Shown: piece by piece, positions 43,942-52,152 of the stretch | Position numbering within the stretch: position 1 is the first letter of the stretch | How the letters are laid out: every line of letters starts with the position of its first letter | Assembly (NCBI GenBank): GCA_041920215.1 | Contig: JAYRSJ010000002.1 | Span: forward strand, 62,001-126,000 | Origin: JAYRSJ01 sp041920215 | GTDB lineage: Bacteria; Pseudomonadota; Gammaproteobacteria; Burkholderiales; Burkholderiaceae_C | Direction: 5' to 3' | DNA length: 64,000 nucleotides | The notes under the pieces: model-generated | Told to the model about the DNA's origin: nothing | What the model saw: the letters and a program-made list of their open reading frames with translations, nothing else | Database searches by the model: none | Position numbers and translations under genes: made by a program

Positions 43942-44187
43942 TTAGGCAGCATTTTTCCTTTCCTCTGCACCGATGGCCTGCCGATACATCCGACGAAGCG
44001 CGTAGAGAAATGCGAGCTGGAACACAAACGGCATCAGCGCAGCAGCAAGACCTGCGCGGAAGCCGCTATCTGCAGCGACATACACAGCATTTGCCAAGAA
44101 ACCGGCGTTTGCGATTGCGATGAAAGCGAATCGCCACCAAGTACCTACGGCACTATGAGTCCACCTAAGAGGGTTTGTGAAAAGCAT
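43942..44187 (-). CDS. Small two-helix membrane protein, unknown
   Basis: This 81-residue protein is not recognised. It has two hydrophobic segments (GTWWRFAFIAIANAGFLANA at about 13-32 and GLAAALMPFVFQLAFLYALR at about 43-62) and a basic, charged C-terminus (RRMYRQAIGAEERKNAA). An AGGGAG ribosome-binding site lies seven bases before the ATG at 44187, and codon use looks like a real gene, with lower GC than the flanks. It lies between the two hairpin repeats and upstream of an IS110 remnant, so it is probably accessory cargo. Confidence 0.6.
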   Translation of the reverse strand: MLFTNPLRWTHSAVGTWWRFAFIAIANAGFLANAVYVAADSGFRAGLAAALMPFVFQLAFLYALRRMYRQAIGAEERKNAA

Positions 44188-44354
44188 GCTGATGCTCCCT
44201 GGTTGTTCTTGATGCCTAGACAAGATGGCTTCGTGAACTCGGGCGGCCCGACCCCAGCGATGCCGTAGGTTGCAAGCGCTGGGCCTGCAGAGCTACACCA
44301 AGGCACCCGGCAGACTGGCTGCCGGGGCGTTGCGAGTTTGCAAGGAGTCGGGCC
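44188..44354 (+). other. Probable left non-coding end of the IS110 element
   Basis: Non-coding stretch directly before the transposase frame. It contains a hairpin with 8-base arms CCCGGCAG and CTGCCGGG (44306-44313 and 44319-44326) and a ribosome-binding site AAGGAG at 44342. In IS110-family elements the end next to the recombinase gene carries a structured non-coding (bridge) RNA that selects target and donor DNA. That this is such a remnant is inference from position and structure. Confidence 0.4.
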
Positions 44355-44978
44355 ATTAGTCAGGAATCTAGCACCCTGTTCGTCGGGTTGGACGTTCACA
44401 AGGACAGCATCGACATCGCTGTGGCGGATGCGCCGCGTGACGGCGAGATCCGCCATGTCGGCAGCATCGGCGGTGATTTGGCCTCGCTGGGCAAGGCGCT
44501 GCGCCGGCTGCTCAGCCGCGGCAAGCCCCTGCACATCGTCTACGAGGCCGGCCCCTGCGGCTTCGTCATCTGGCGCCACCTCAGTGCGCAGGGCTTGCAC
44601 TGCGAGGTGGTCGCGCCCTCGTCGATCGCCCGGCCCAGCGGCGACCGTGTGAAGACCGACCGGCGCGATGCCCTGCTGCTGGCCAAGCTGGCCCGCTCGG
44701 GCGACCTGGCCGTGGTGCGCGTCCACGACGGAGTCGATGAGGCGGTGCGTGATCTGGTGCGCGCACGCGAGGACGCCGTGCGCGAGCAGCGCAATGGGCG
44801 CCATCGCTTGAAGGCCCTGCTGCTGCGCCATGGCATCCCCTACGCCGGTAAGACTTCCAGGACAGCCGCCCACCTGCGTTGGCTGGCCAAGGTGACGCTG
44901 AGCTACCCGGCCCAGCAGATCGCCTTCCAAGCCCGGGGGTCAGGTCTTGAGTTTGAAGGCTTCAGATTCAAGGCCTGA
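44355..44978 (+). pseudogene. IS110-family transposase, 3' truncated by a hairpin repeat
   Basis: The frame reads SQESSTLFVGLDVHKDSIDI at its start, followed by RVKTDRRDALLLAKLARSGD near 100, the DEDD-type N-terminal RuvC-like domain of IS110 transposases. The codon expected to start it is ATT at 44355, 7 bases after AAGGAG, so the ATG has probably mutated, or ATT is used. The specific sequence ends near 44933, where the hairpin repeat replaces it and supplies GSGLEFEGFRFKA and the stop. The whole C-terminal IS116/IS110/IS902 domain is gone: about 207 codons remain of the usual ~340. Almost certainly inactive. Confidence 0.88.
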
Positions 44979-44981
44979 CCC
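44937..44981. repeat. Hairpin repeat copy 2, inserted in the IS110 gene
   Basis: A 45-base hairpin that differs from copy 1 at only two positions. The left arm is GGGTCAGGTCTTGA; the right arm TCAAGGCCTGACCC has one G:U-tolerant change. It breaks the IS110 transposase, so it moved or recombined after that element arrived. Confidence 0.85.
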
Positions 44982-45011
44982 CCAGGTGTTGCTTTCACCC
45001 GACCAACCAGC

Positions 45012-45617
45012 TCAGTCTTTGCCCGTCTCATCTTCGCTGACGGAGCCGTCTTCCTCTCGATCTGGAGGAAGGAGGCTCGTTGCCCTATTTGCGGTGAAAC
45101 GCTGCGTATGTTGAATAGCCCCGTCCAAGCGGATGCTCATGAGCGCAATGCAAGCTCTAAACATGGTTCCGGGCGATTCATCGCCTCCGAAGAACCCATC
45201 CCTGATGTCCTTCAATCCCCAGTTGTTTGCGAAGGGAACTATGAGCTCTCTCACCCTGTCCCGATGAGCCCCCGTAGCTAATGTTGCGCTCGACACTTCA
45301 TGAGCAAACGAATTGCGGATCTTGCGTACTAGATGCAACGCCCTTACGAATTCCGGCTCGATCAGGCCAAGGCGATAGCAAATGTTTATCCGAGAAGAGA
45401 ACGTGGCCAGAGGGCTATCGCCTTCAAGCAGTTCATCCTTCCCTCCAGTTACCGGAAGCAGAGTGCAGTCAAGCAGTTGGAACAGCAGTAGGTCCAGCTG
45501 TGCCGTGCCCAGAATTACTGCCGCACGATCACTTTCGTTCTTGAATTCCTCAGCAAACGTCCTGAACTCTTCCACCGTTCGATGATGAATAATTTTTGCT
45601 TCCGACTTTTTACCCAT
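45012..45617 (-). CDS. MltR-like protein
   Basis: This 201-residue protein resembles the MltR (mannitol repressor) family: ESDRAAVILGTAQLDLLLFQ at about 28-47, then SPLATFSSRINICYRLGLIE and LHLVRKIRNSFAHEVSSATL, which is the conserved C-terminal helix with RxxFAH. MltR-like genes occur widely outside mannitol operons, often in accessory regions. No mannitol genes lie nearby. The GC content is lower than neighbours and the upstream region is AT-rich, which suggests horizontal arrival. Function here is unknown. Confidence 0.75.
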   Translation of the reverse strand: MGKKSEAKIIHHRTVEEFRTFAEEFKNESDRAAVILGTAQLDLLLFQLLDCTLLPVTGGKDELLEGDSPLATFSSRINICYRLGLIEPEFVRALHLVRKIRNSFAHEVSSATLATGAHRDRVRELIVPFANNWGLKDIRDGFFGGDESPGTMFRACIALMSIRLDGAIQHTQRFTANRATSLLPPDREEDGSVSEDETGKD

Positions 45618-46132
45618 GTGTTATCTTTAGATTTGAATGGCTAACGAAGCTGTCCAAAAACCCCTCGCGCAGCCGCGGGCTGAGTGCATGCGGCTGACGT
45701 GAGGTGATTTGGGCGGGTTGATTTCATGGCAGGCATTGTGCGCGTCTTCGTCGCACCGTGAGCCCGGCCGAACCCGCAGTCGCTGGCCCCGTGAGCGTCT
45801 GGCCCGCGCCTCAGCGTCGACCTCATCCGCTCCACCTGCTTCAGGCCAGCTTCTCGATGTTGTGCGGCAGAAAGAACAGCTCAAAGCCGGCGACATCCCG
45901 TGCGCGGGCCGCCAAGTCGTCGCGCTTGGTCGATTAGGTAGATTCGCGGCGCTTCGAGGCCTGCCAGCCCTGCAGCGCAGTCCCCGCGCTGGCGCGCCGC
46001 CACTCACCCCCGCCCCGGAGTACCTTGCGCCCCATCAAGCCCCTCGGCGATGATGCCGGGCAAGATGCAGCGCCCTGCGCCCGCGCAAGCCCGCCTGCCG
46101 TTCCCCCACCCCACGAGGCAAGACCCGACCCC
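45618..46132. other. Gene-poor stretch with degenerate coding debris
   Basis: No gene can be supported. On the minus strand near 45840-45935 there is a short broken frame ending DVAGFELFFLPHNIEKLA with a stop just upstream, which reads like the tail of a decayed gene, but no family can be named. The rest has skewed composition without protein features. The last ~120 bases are the leader of the acyltransferase gene. Confidence 0.45.
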
Positions 46133-47044
46133 ATGCTCAAGTTTCTGCCCGCCCCGTTGCGCGGCGTGATCACCGCGACCCTCTTGGGCCTCAATACCGT
46201 CGGCACCGTGCTGCTGATGATTCCGGCCGCGCTGGCCAAGCTGGCGCTGCCGCAGGGCAGCCGGCTGCGGGTGCTCAGCGACCGCGTGCTCAATGCCCTG
46301 GCCTCGGGCTGGGTGGCGCGCAACAACGCCTGGATCGCCGCACTGGGCGATGCGCCCTGGGATGTGCAGGGGGTCGACGGCCTGCATCTGCGCGGCTGGT
46401 ACCTGGTCTCGCCGAACCACCAGAGCTGGGTTGACATCCTGGTGCTGCAGCGCGTCTTCCACGGCCGCATCCCCTTTCTGAAGTTCTTCCTGAAGCAGGA
46501 GCTGATCTGGGTGCCGGTGATCGGCCTGGCCTGGTGGGCGCTGGACTTTCCCTTCATGAAGCGCGGCCGCAGCCAGGGCGCCCAGGCCAGCGATCTGGCC
46601 ACCACCCGCAAGGCCTGCGAGAAATTCAAGACCATCCCGACCACGGTGATCAACTTCGTCGAGGGCACCCGCTTCACGCCGGCCAAGCGCGCGGCCCAGC
46701 AAAGCCCCTACACCCATCTGCTCAAACCCAAGATCGGCGCGCTCAGCGTGGCCCTGGCCACGATGGGCGATCAGTTCGAAGCCTTGCTGGATGTGACCCT
46801 GGCCTATCCGGACGGCCGCCCCACGTTCTGGGACCTGCTCAGCGGCCGGGTCGGACGGGTGATCGTGCGGGTGCGCCAGCTGCCGCTGCCGGCCGATGTG
46901 ATCGGCGGCGACCCCAAGGCCGACCGCGGCCTGCGGGTGCGCATAGGCCGCTGGGTCGAGGGCCAGTGGCAGGCCAAGGACGCCGAGCTGGCGCAGCTGC
47001 TGAAGGATGCCGCAGCCGGCCGCCAGCAGCAGGCGCCGCACTGA
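46133..47044 (+). CDS. PlsC-type 1-acyl-glycerol-phosphate acyltransferase family protein (YihG-like)
   Basis: This 303-residue acyltransferase has an N-terminal membrane helix (ATLLGLNTVGTVLLMIPAAL), the catalytic HX4D motif NHQSWVD (His96, Asp101), FLKFFLKQELIWVPVIGLAW, the FPF(M)KRGR region and the EGTRFTP motif near 180. This set belongs to the YihG/LCLAT-like branch that acylates lysophosphatidic acid or related lipids in the inner membrane. The ATG at 46133 directly precedes the first helix. Substrate not determinable. Confidence 0.9.
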   Translation: MLKFLPAPLRGVITATLLGLNTVGTVLLMIPAALAKLALPQGSRLRVLSDRVLNALASGWVARNNAWIAALGDAPWDVQGVDGLHLRGWYLVSPNHQSWVDILVLQRVFHGRIPFLKFFLKQELIWVPVIGLAWWALDFPFMKRGRSQGAQASDLATTRKACEKFKTIPTTVINFVEGTRFTPAKRAAQQSPYTHLLKPKIGALSVALATMGDQFEALLDVTLAYPDGRPTFWDLLSGRVGRVIVRVRQLPLPADVIGGDPKADRGLRVRIGRWVEGQWQAKDAELAQLLKDAAAGRQQQAPH

Positions 47045-47165
47045 GCCTAGTCCGGCAGGCCGGCCGGCACGCCGCGCTCCGGCCGCCCCCGGCCAGTCAG
47101 TAAGATGCGCGGCCGGCCCTGTGGTGCCGGCGCGTCATCCTATTGCTGCTGCCACCGCTGCCACC

Positions 47166-48341
47166 TTGCCTGCCCTTCCCGACCCCCGATCTTCCGCCAG
47201 CGGCCCTGCCGAGCCGGCGCTGCGTCGCTGGCTGCGGGCCTTTGTGCCTGAGCCCATCCATGTCGACGCGCGCGAGCGCGGCCGTGTGGTGCTGGGCGCG
47301 GCCCTGGGCATCGCGCTGACTGCCTGGCTCTGCCACCGTTTTGCCAGCCTCTGGTGGCCCGAGCTGCCCTGGCTGGTGGCGCCGCTGGGCGCCAGCGCGG
47401 TGCTGGTCTTCGCGGTGCCGTCCAGCCCGCTGGCCCAGCCCTGGGCGGTGCTGGGCGGCAACACCTTGTCGGCCCTGGTGGGCGTGCTGTGCGTGCGCTG
47501 GGTGGGGCCGCCCGATCTGGCAGCGGCGCTGGCGGTGGGCGGCGCGATCGCGCTGATGTTTGCGCTGCGCTGTCTGCATCCGCCCGGCGGCGCCAGCGCG
47601 CTGCTGGTGGCGCTGGCCGGCGTCGCCGATCCGGGTTTTGCGCTCTATCCGGTGCTGCTGAACTCGGCCTTGCTGGTGGCTGCCGGCATGGCCTACAACC
47701 ACCTCAGTGGCCGGCCCTATCCGCATCCGCCGGCGCGGCCCGCGCAGCAGGCCGACGAGGACCTGGACGCGGTGCTGGGCCGCTACAACCAGGTGCTGGA
47801 CATCGGCCGCGACGAGCTGCGCGCGCTGATTGAGGACACGCAGCTGCAGGGTTATCAGCGCCGCCTGGCCGATCTGCGCTGCGGTGACATCATGTCCAGC
47901 CGGCTGATCACCGTCTCGCACCGCACGCCGCTGGCTGAGGCCTGGCAATGCTTCCGCGAGCACCGCATCAAGGCCCTGCCGGTGGTCGATGCCCAGGGCG
48001 AGCTCGTGGGCATCGTCACGCCGGCCGATTTCATGCGCGCCGCCGAGGTCGGCCCCGAGGCCAGCTTCGAGAACCGGCTGCGCCATCTGCGCGACTGGGC
48101 GCTGCGCTCGGGCACCGGCCGCCAGGAGCTGGTGGGTCACATCATGACTCGCCAGGTGCGGGTCACCCATGTCGGCCACCATCTGGCCGAGCTGATCCCC
48201 TTGTTCGGCAGCACCGGCCACCACCACATTCCGGTGCTGGGCGAGCAGCGGCGCCTGGTCGGCATGATCACGCAATCGGACGTGGTGGCCGCGCTGTGCC
48301 GGCCCGATCTGCGCACCGACGCGCCGGCTCAGCCCAGATAG
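47166..48341 (+). CDS. HPP-family membrane protein with two CBS domains
   Basis: This ~391-residue protein has four to five helices of the HPP family (RVVLGAALGIALTAWLCHRF; LVAPLGASAVLVFAVPSSPL; the namesake CLHPPGGASALLVALAG near 140) and two C-terminal CBS domains (CGDIMSSRLITVSHRTPLAE; LVGHIMTRQVRVTHVGHHLA). HPP proteins are proposed nitrite or anion transporters in some organisms; the CBS pair would sense adenosine nucleotides. The start is uncertain: TTG at 47166 or GTG at 47121, neither with a clear ribosome-binding site. It overlaps the convergent sirB-type gene by 13 bases. Confidence 0.83.
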   Translation: MPALPDPRSSASGPAEPALRRWLRAFVPEPIHVDARERGRVVLGAALGIALTAWLCHRFASLWWPELPWLVAPLGASAVLVFAVPSSPLAQPWAVLGGNTLSALVGVLCVRWVGPPDLAAALAVGGAIALMFALRCLHPPGGASALLVALAGVADPGFALYPVLLNSALLVAAGMAYNHLSGRPYPHPPARPAQQADEDLDAVLGRYNQVLDIGRDELRALIEDTQLQGYQRRLADLRCGDIMSSRLITVSHRTPLAEAWQCFREHRIKALPVVDAQGELVGIVTPADFMRAAEVGPEASFENRLRHLRDWALRSGTGRQELVGHIMTRQVRVTHVGHHLAELIPLFGSTGHHHIPVLGEQRRLVGMITQSDVVAALCRPDLRTDAPAQPR

Positions 48342-48751
48342 GGCCGCAGCGCGCCCAGCGGATGGTGGCCGCGGGCCACCGAGACCATGAAGCCGAACAG
48401 GGCCAGGGCCGCCAGATAGGCCAGCAGCTTGGCCGGCCAGCTGCGTGCGCGCTTCAGCGCCAGCGAGCCCAGCACGATGTAGGCGATCAGCAGCAGCAGC
48501 TTGACGCCCAGCCACAGTTGCACCACCGGGTTGAAGCCGGCCAGCCACCACAGCAGGGCGCCAGCGCTCAGCAGGCCCACATCGATGGCCACGCTGCTGT
48601 GCCGCGGCCCCGGGGCCATCGGCCAGCGCGCGCCGGCCAGTACGCCCAGGCCGCGCAGCGCGAACAGGCCGCCCGACAGCAGCACCAGGCCGATATGCGC
48701 CTGCTTCAGCAGGCTGTAATAGGGGAGCAGGAATTCAGTGATGGCGGACAT
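48329..48751 (-). CDS. SirB-type membrane protein
   Basis: This 140-residue protein has four hydrophobic segments and the SirB2 pattern: LLKQAHIGLVLLSGGLFALR at about 14-33, RHSSVAIDVGLLSAGALLWW, LGVKLLLLIAYIVLGSLALK and a final helix near 115. SirB was named for effects on invasion genes but its molecular role is unknown. It ends convergently inside the HPP gene's last codons. Confidence 0.82.
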   Translation of the reverse strand: MSAITEFLLPYYSLLKQAHIGLVLLSGGLFALRGLGVLAGARWPMAPGPRHSSVAIDVGLLSAGALLWWLAGFNPVVQLWLGVKLLLLIAYIVLGSLALKRARSWPAKLLAYLAALALFGFMVSVARGHHPLGALRPYLG

Positions 48752-48822
48752 GATGGGGCGGCATCATCCCAGAAAAAAAGCTGCCGGGACTTGCCCACCT
48801 GCCGCCGTCGCCGCCTCCGTGC

Positions 48823-50808
48823 CTACCAGCGTCCGCGCAGGCTCAGCCGCCAGGTGCGCGGCGCCTCGCTCCAGGTGAACAGCGGCGAGCGCTTGGCCAG
48901 GTCGGTGTTGGCGATATTGCTCACGCCCAGGTCCAGATCCAGGCGCGGGCTGATCGCATAGCCCAGGCCGGCGCTGGTCTGGCTGATATCGGGCACGGCC
49001 TGGGCCGGCTGGCCGGCCACGCCGGTGGCCAGGCGCTGGTCCATCGCACGGTCGGCCTGCAGATGGGCGCGCCAGGGGCCTTGCTGCCAGCCCAGCTTCA
49101 GGCCCAGCGCATGGCGGGGTCGCTTCTCCAGGCGCTGGCCGCTGTGGGCGTCGCGCGCGTCCAGGTACTGGTAGCTGAGGCCCAGCGTGAAGCCGGCGCC
49201 CAGCGCGGCGCGGCCGCCCAGCTCCAGGCCGCGCAGCCGGGCGCGCTCGACGTTGTCGAAGCGCAGCGTCTGGCGCACGCCCACCGCGCCGATCAGCGTG
49301 GCCTGGACCAGATCGTCCACATGGTTGTCGAAGACCATGGCCTGCCAGCCCAGATCGGCACGGTCCCAGCCCAGGCCCAGCTCGGCCGCGCGGTTGGTCT
49401 CGGGCCGCAGCAGCGGGTTGGCGACAAAGGTATAGGGCCCCTCGTCTTCGCGGAAGCCGGGCGTGGCCTGCTTCAGCGTGGGCGGCTTGAAGCCGGCGCT
49501 GACGCCGCCCTTGAGCGTCCAGCCCGGCGCGAAATGCCAGACCCCGTAGAGGCGCGGGCTGACTTCGCTGCCGAAGCGTTCATGGCGGTCATGGCGCAGG
49601 CCGGCGGTGAGGCGCAGCGCCGGGCTCAGCTCCCACTCGTCCTGCACGAAGACCGAGCGGTGCTGCACGCTGGCGCCGCCGCCGGGCAGGCCGGCGTTGA
49701 GCAGGCGCTCCTGGCGCAGCTCGGCGCCGGCGGTCAGCAGCTGGGCCGCGCCGAGGCGGCCCGAGCCCTGCAGCTCCAGCACGCGGTCGCGCAGCGCATT
49801 GGGCGCCAGCGCCACCACGCCCTGGCTGCGCTGGTTGTCCATGCGTATGCGGCTCTCGTAGGCGCGCAGCTGGCTGCGCAGCTCATGGGCGCCGCCCCAG
49901 TCGGCGCTCCAGTCCAGCGCGCTATGGCTGCGCTCGATGCGGGTGTCGGAGTCGTAGACCCGCTTCTTGCCGCTGCGCTCCACCATGCGGGCCGAGCGCT
50001 GCTCCACACCGCTGCGTTGCACCAGGTCCAGCTGCTGCGTGCTGCTGGGCCGCCATTGCAGGCGCAGCGCCGCGTCCTGCTTGTGGCGCATCTCCAGCGC
50101 CGAGACGCGTGGGTCCACGCTGGAGGCCACCGCCTGGCGCCGGCCGTCGGCCAGGGTCAGGGTCGCGCCCAGGCGCTCGCCCAGCGGCGCCGAGAGGCGC
50201 AGCGAGGCTCGGTGGCCGTCGCCGCCGCGCTCGCCATCGGCCTGCAGGGCCTCGGCGCGTGCGCTGGCCTCCAGCCGCTCGCGGGCCGGGCCGCGGGTGA
50301 AGATCTGCACCACACCGCCCATGGCCTCGGCGCCATAGAGCACCGACAGCGGGCCGCGCAGCACCTCGATGCGCTCGATCTCGTCGACCGCCACCCAGTC
50401 GAGCTGGAAATCGCTGTGGCCGATCACGCCGTCGCTGGCGCCGATGCGCCGGCCGTCCACCAGGATCAGCGTGTGGCGCGCGTCCATGCCGCGCAGGCTG
50501 ATGGTCTTGCGGCCGCTGATGGTGCGGCCGAACAGGGCCACGCCGGTCTCGCCGCGCAGGGCCTCCAGCACATTGTCGGCACCGCGCTGCTCGATCTGGG
50601 CCGCGGTGATCACGCTGATCGCCGCCGGCGCGTCGGCCAGTGCCATCGCATGGCGGGTGGCCGAGACCACCACGCCGGGCAGGGTTTCAATGGGTGCGGC
50701 CAGCGTGGCAGCGGGGCTCAGCAGCGCAAGCAGGCAGGCGGACGCCAGGGCAGCGGCCAGGGGCTTGGGCGCGGGCTTGTGCGGTAGCGGGCGGGGTATC
50801 AAGGTCAT
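48823..50808 (-). CDS. TonB-dependent outer-membrane receptor
   Basis: This 661-residue receptor has a signal peptide (AALASACLLALLSPAATLAA), a plug domain (VVVSATRHAMALADAPAAIS, EALRGETGVALFGRTISGRK, SLRGMDARHTLILVDGRRIG, IERIEVLRGPLSVLYGAEAM) and a ~22-strand barrel whose last residues are WRLSLRGRW, with a terminal aromatic. It most resembles ferrienterochelin/haem or copper receptors (FepA/OprC-like), but the ligand is not certain. It follows the D1-like propeller and ccm genes in the same direction; that context suggests metal, perhaps copper or iron-porphyrin. Confidence 0.88.
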   Translation of the reverse strand: MTLIPRPLPHKPAPKPLAAALASACLLALLSPAATLAAPIETLPGVVVSATRHAMALADAPAAISVITAAQIEQRGADNVLEALRGETGVALFGRTISGRKTISLRGMDARHTLILVDGRRIGASDGVIGHSDFQLDWVAVDEIERIEVLRGPLSVLYGAEAMGGVVQIFTRGPARERLEASARAEALQADGERGGDGHRASLRLSAPLGERLGATLTLADGRRQAVASSVDPRVSALEMRHKQDAALRLQWRPSSTQQLDLVQRSGVEQRSARMVERSGKKRVYDSDTRIERSHSALDWSADWGGAHELRSQLRAYESRIRMDNQRSQGVVALAPNALRDRVLELQGSGRLGAAQLLTAGAELRQERLLNAGLPGGGASVQHRSVFVQDEWELSPALRLTAGLRHDRHERFGSEVSPRLYGVWHFAPGWTLKGGVSAGFKPPTLKQATPGFREDEGPYTFVANPLLRPETNRAAELGLGWDRADLGWQAMVFDNHVDDLVQATLIGAVGVRQTLRFDNVERARLRGLELGGRAALGAGFTLGLSYQYLDARDAHSGQRLEKRPRHALGLKLGWQQGPWRAHLQADRAMDQRLATGVAGQPAQAVPDISQTSAGLGYAISPRLDLDLGVSNIANTDLAKRSPLFTWSEAPRTWRLSLRGRW

Positions 50809-50910
50809 GCTCCATCGTCTTGGGTGATGGCCGGACGATGCGCCGATGCGGCGGCGCCCGCATTGATCCAGTTTGGCTTTTTATTGCCGCGCTGCAGCAG
50901 CAGACCCGGC

Positions 50911-52152
50911 TCAGAGCGCGAACAGGCGCGGCGGCGCCGCCGGCAGCCGGCGCTGCGCCAGCGCCTGGCCGCTGGCCGCGTCCAGCTGCAGCAGCTCCGC
51001 CCCGCTGGCGATCAGCAGCTGGCGGCCGTCGGCACTGGCCAGCACCTGCTCGGCCCGCTCCGCCGGCAGCAGGGCTTGCGGCAGCGCCAGCGGCGCCAGC
51101 GCCGGCAGGCTGAGGGCCTGCAGCGGCGGGCCGGCCCGGCGGGTGCTGCCAGCGCCCGGCCAGTGCAGCAGCAGCCCCCCCGGCCCGCCCAGCAGCCGGG
51201 CGCCCGGCGCGGCCAGCGGCCGCTGGGCCAGCAGCCGGCCCTCGTCCAGATCGACCAGGCGCAGCAGCGCGTCCTCGGCATCGCTGCAGGCCAGCAGCTG
51301 TTGCCGGCCCTGCCAGCCGGTCCAGGCCTGGGCCAGCAGCGGCGCCGGCCCCAGCGGCAGGCGGGCCAGCTGGCGGCGCACATCGAGATTGAGGCGCTGC
51401 ACCCCGGTGCCGCCGCCGGGGTCTGGCGCGCTCAGCAAGACCTGACCCTGGGCCGGGTCCGGCCGCAGCTGCGCCGCCGTCAGGGCTTGCGCCAGCGGCA
51501 TGCGGCGCCGGCCCAGATAGCCGCGCTGCGGCACGCCCTCGCCCATGCGGTAGTCGTGCACCAGGCCCGCATAGAAATCCTCGGCGCGCGGGTCGTAGCT
51601 GATCTCCGACAGCGCGCCCGCGCTCGCCACGACGAAGCTGCGCCGCAGCGCCGCGTCCACCAGGGCCAGCACCGGGTCGCCTTCGGGCCAGGTCTTGACG
51701 GTGGCCAGGCTCTGGGCGTCCAGCAGCTGCAGCCCCTGCCGTGTATCGGTGTGCAGCAGCCAGCGGCCGTCGGCCGAGACCGCCAGTGTCTGTGCGGGCT
51801 CCTGCGCCAGCGGCTGCGCGGAGCCGCCATTCAGCCGGCGCTGCGCTCGGGCCTGCCAGCGGCCGGCGGCGTCGCGCTGCCAGCGGGCCAGGCCGCCCTC
51901 GGCGTCCGGCAGCCAGAGCTGGTCGTGGTGGCGCAGCGGCGTGCCCTGCAGCGGTGCTGCCAGCGGCAGCGCCGCCTGCTCGGCCAGGCTGGCGCCGTCC
52001 AGCAGCAGCAGCCGCTCGGGCCGGTCCAGCAGGGCCCAGCCGGCAGCGCCTGGCGCTGCCGCGGGCGCATGGCTGCGCGCCGCCCGGGGCAGCAGGGCTG
52101 CGGCCGTCGTGGCCAGCAGCAGGGCGCGACGGCGCGGCTGCGGCGCGCCCAT
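50911..52152 (-). CDS. Cytochrome-D1-like beta-propeller protein (no haem c domain)
   Basis: This 413-residue exported protein starts with a twin-arginine-like signal (PRRRALLLATTAAALLPRAA) and consists of WD-like/propeller repeats (TLAVSADGRWLLHTDTRQGL; VLASADGRQLLIASGAELLQ). The internal segment YDPRAEDFYAGLVHDYRMGE near 190 is typical of cytochrome-D1-domain proteins as I recall them. It resembles NirF/NirN-type d1 proteins without the NirS c domain. NirF acts in haem d1 biosynthesis; whether this protein does is inference, helped by its place at the end of the nirS-ccm run and by a 1-base overlap with ccmI. It is not a confident NirF. Confidence 0.6.
   Translation of the reverse strand: MGAPQPRRRALLLATTAAALLPRAARSHAPAAAPGAAGWALLDRPERLLLLDGASLAEQAALPLAAPLQGTPLRHHDQLWLPDAEGGLARWQRDAAGRWQARAQRRLNGGSAQPLAQEPAQTLAVSADGRWLLHTDTRQGLQLLDAQSLATVKTWPEGDPVLALVDAALRRSFVVASAGALSEISYDPRAEDFYAGLVHDYRMGEGVPQRGYLGRRRMPLAQALTAAQLRPDPAQGQVLLSAPDPGGGTGVQRLNLDVRRQLARLPLGPAPLLAQAWTGWQGRQQLLACSDAEDALLRLVDLDEGRLLAQRPLAAPGARLLGGPGGLLLHWPGAGSTRRAGPPLQALSLPALAPLALPQALLPAERAEQVLASADGRQLLIASGAELLQLDAASGQALAQRRLPAAPPRLFAL

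Noticed and set aside
43795..44268. 157-residue plus-strand frame in the accessory patch
   Set aside because: No recognisable domain. It overlaps the minus-strand small membrane gene, which has a ribosome-binding site and sensible membrane helices.
45627..46007. 126-residue minus-strand frame after the MltR-like gene
   Set aside because: Arg/Ser/Pro-rich shadow with no family match, no ribosome-binding site and no overlap with the short degenerate frame seen there.
50911..52152. Calling the D1-like propeller nirF or nirN outright
   Set aside because: The propeller and family-like segment are visible, but the diagnostic NirF or NirN residues could not be confirmed, and no c-haem motif is present (NirN has one). 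Left as D1-like.
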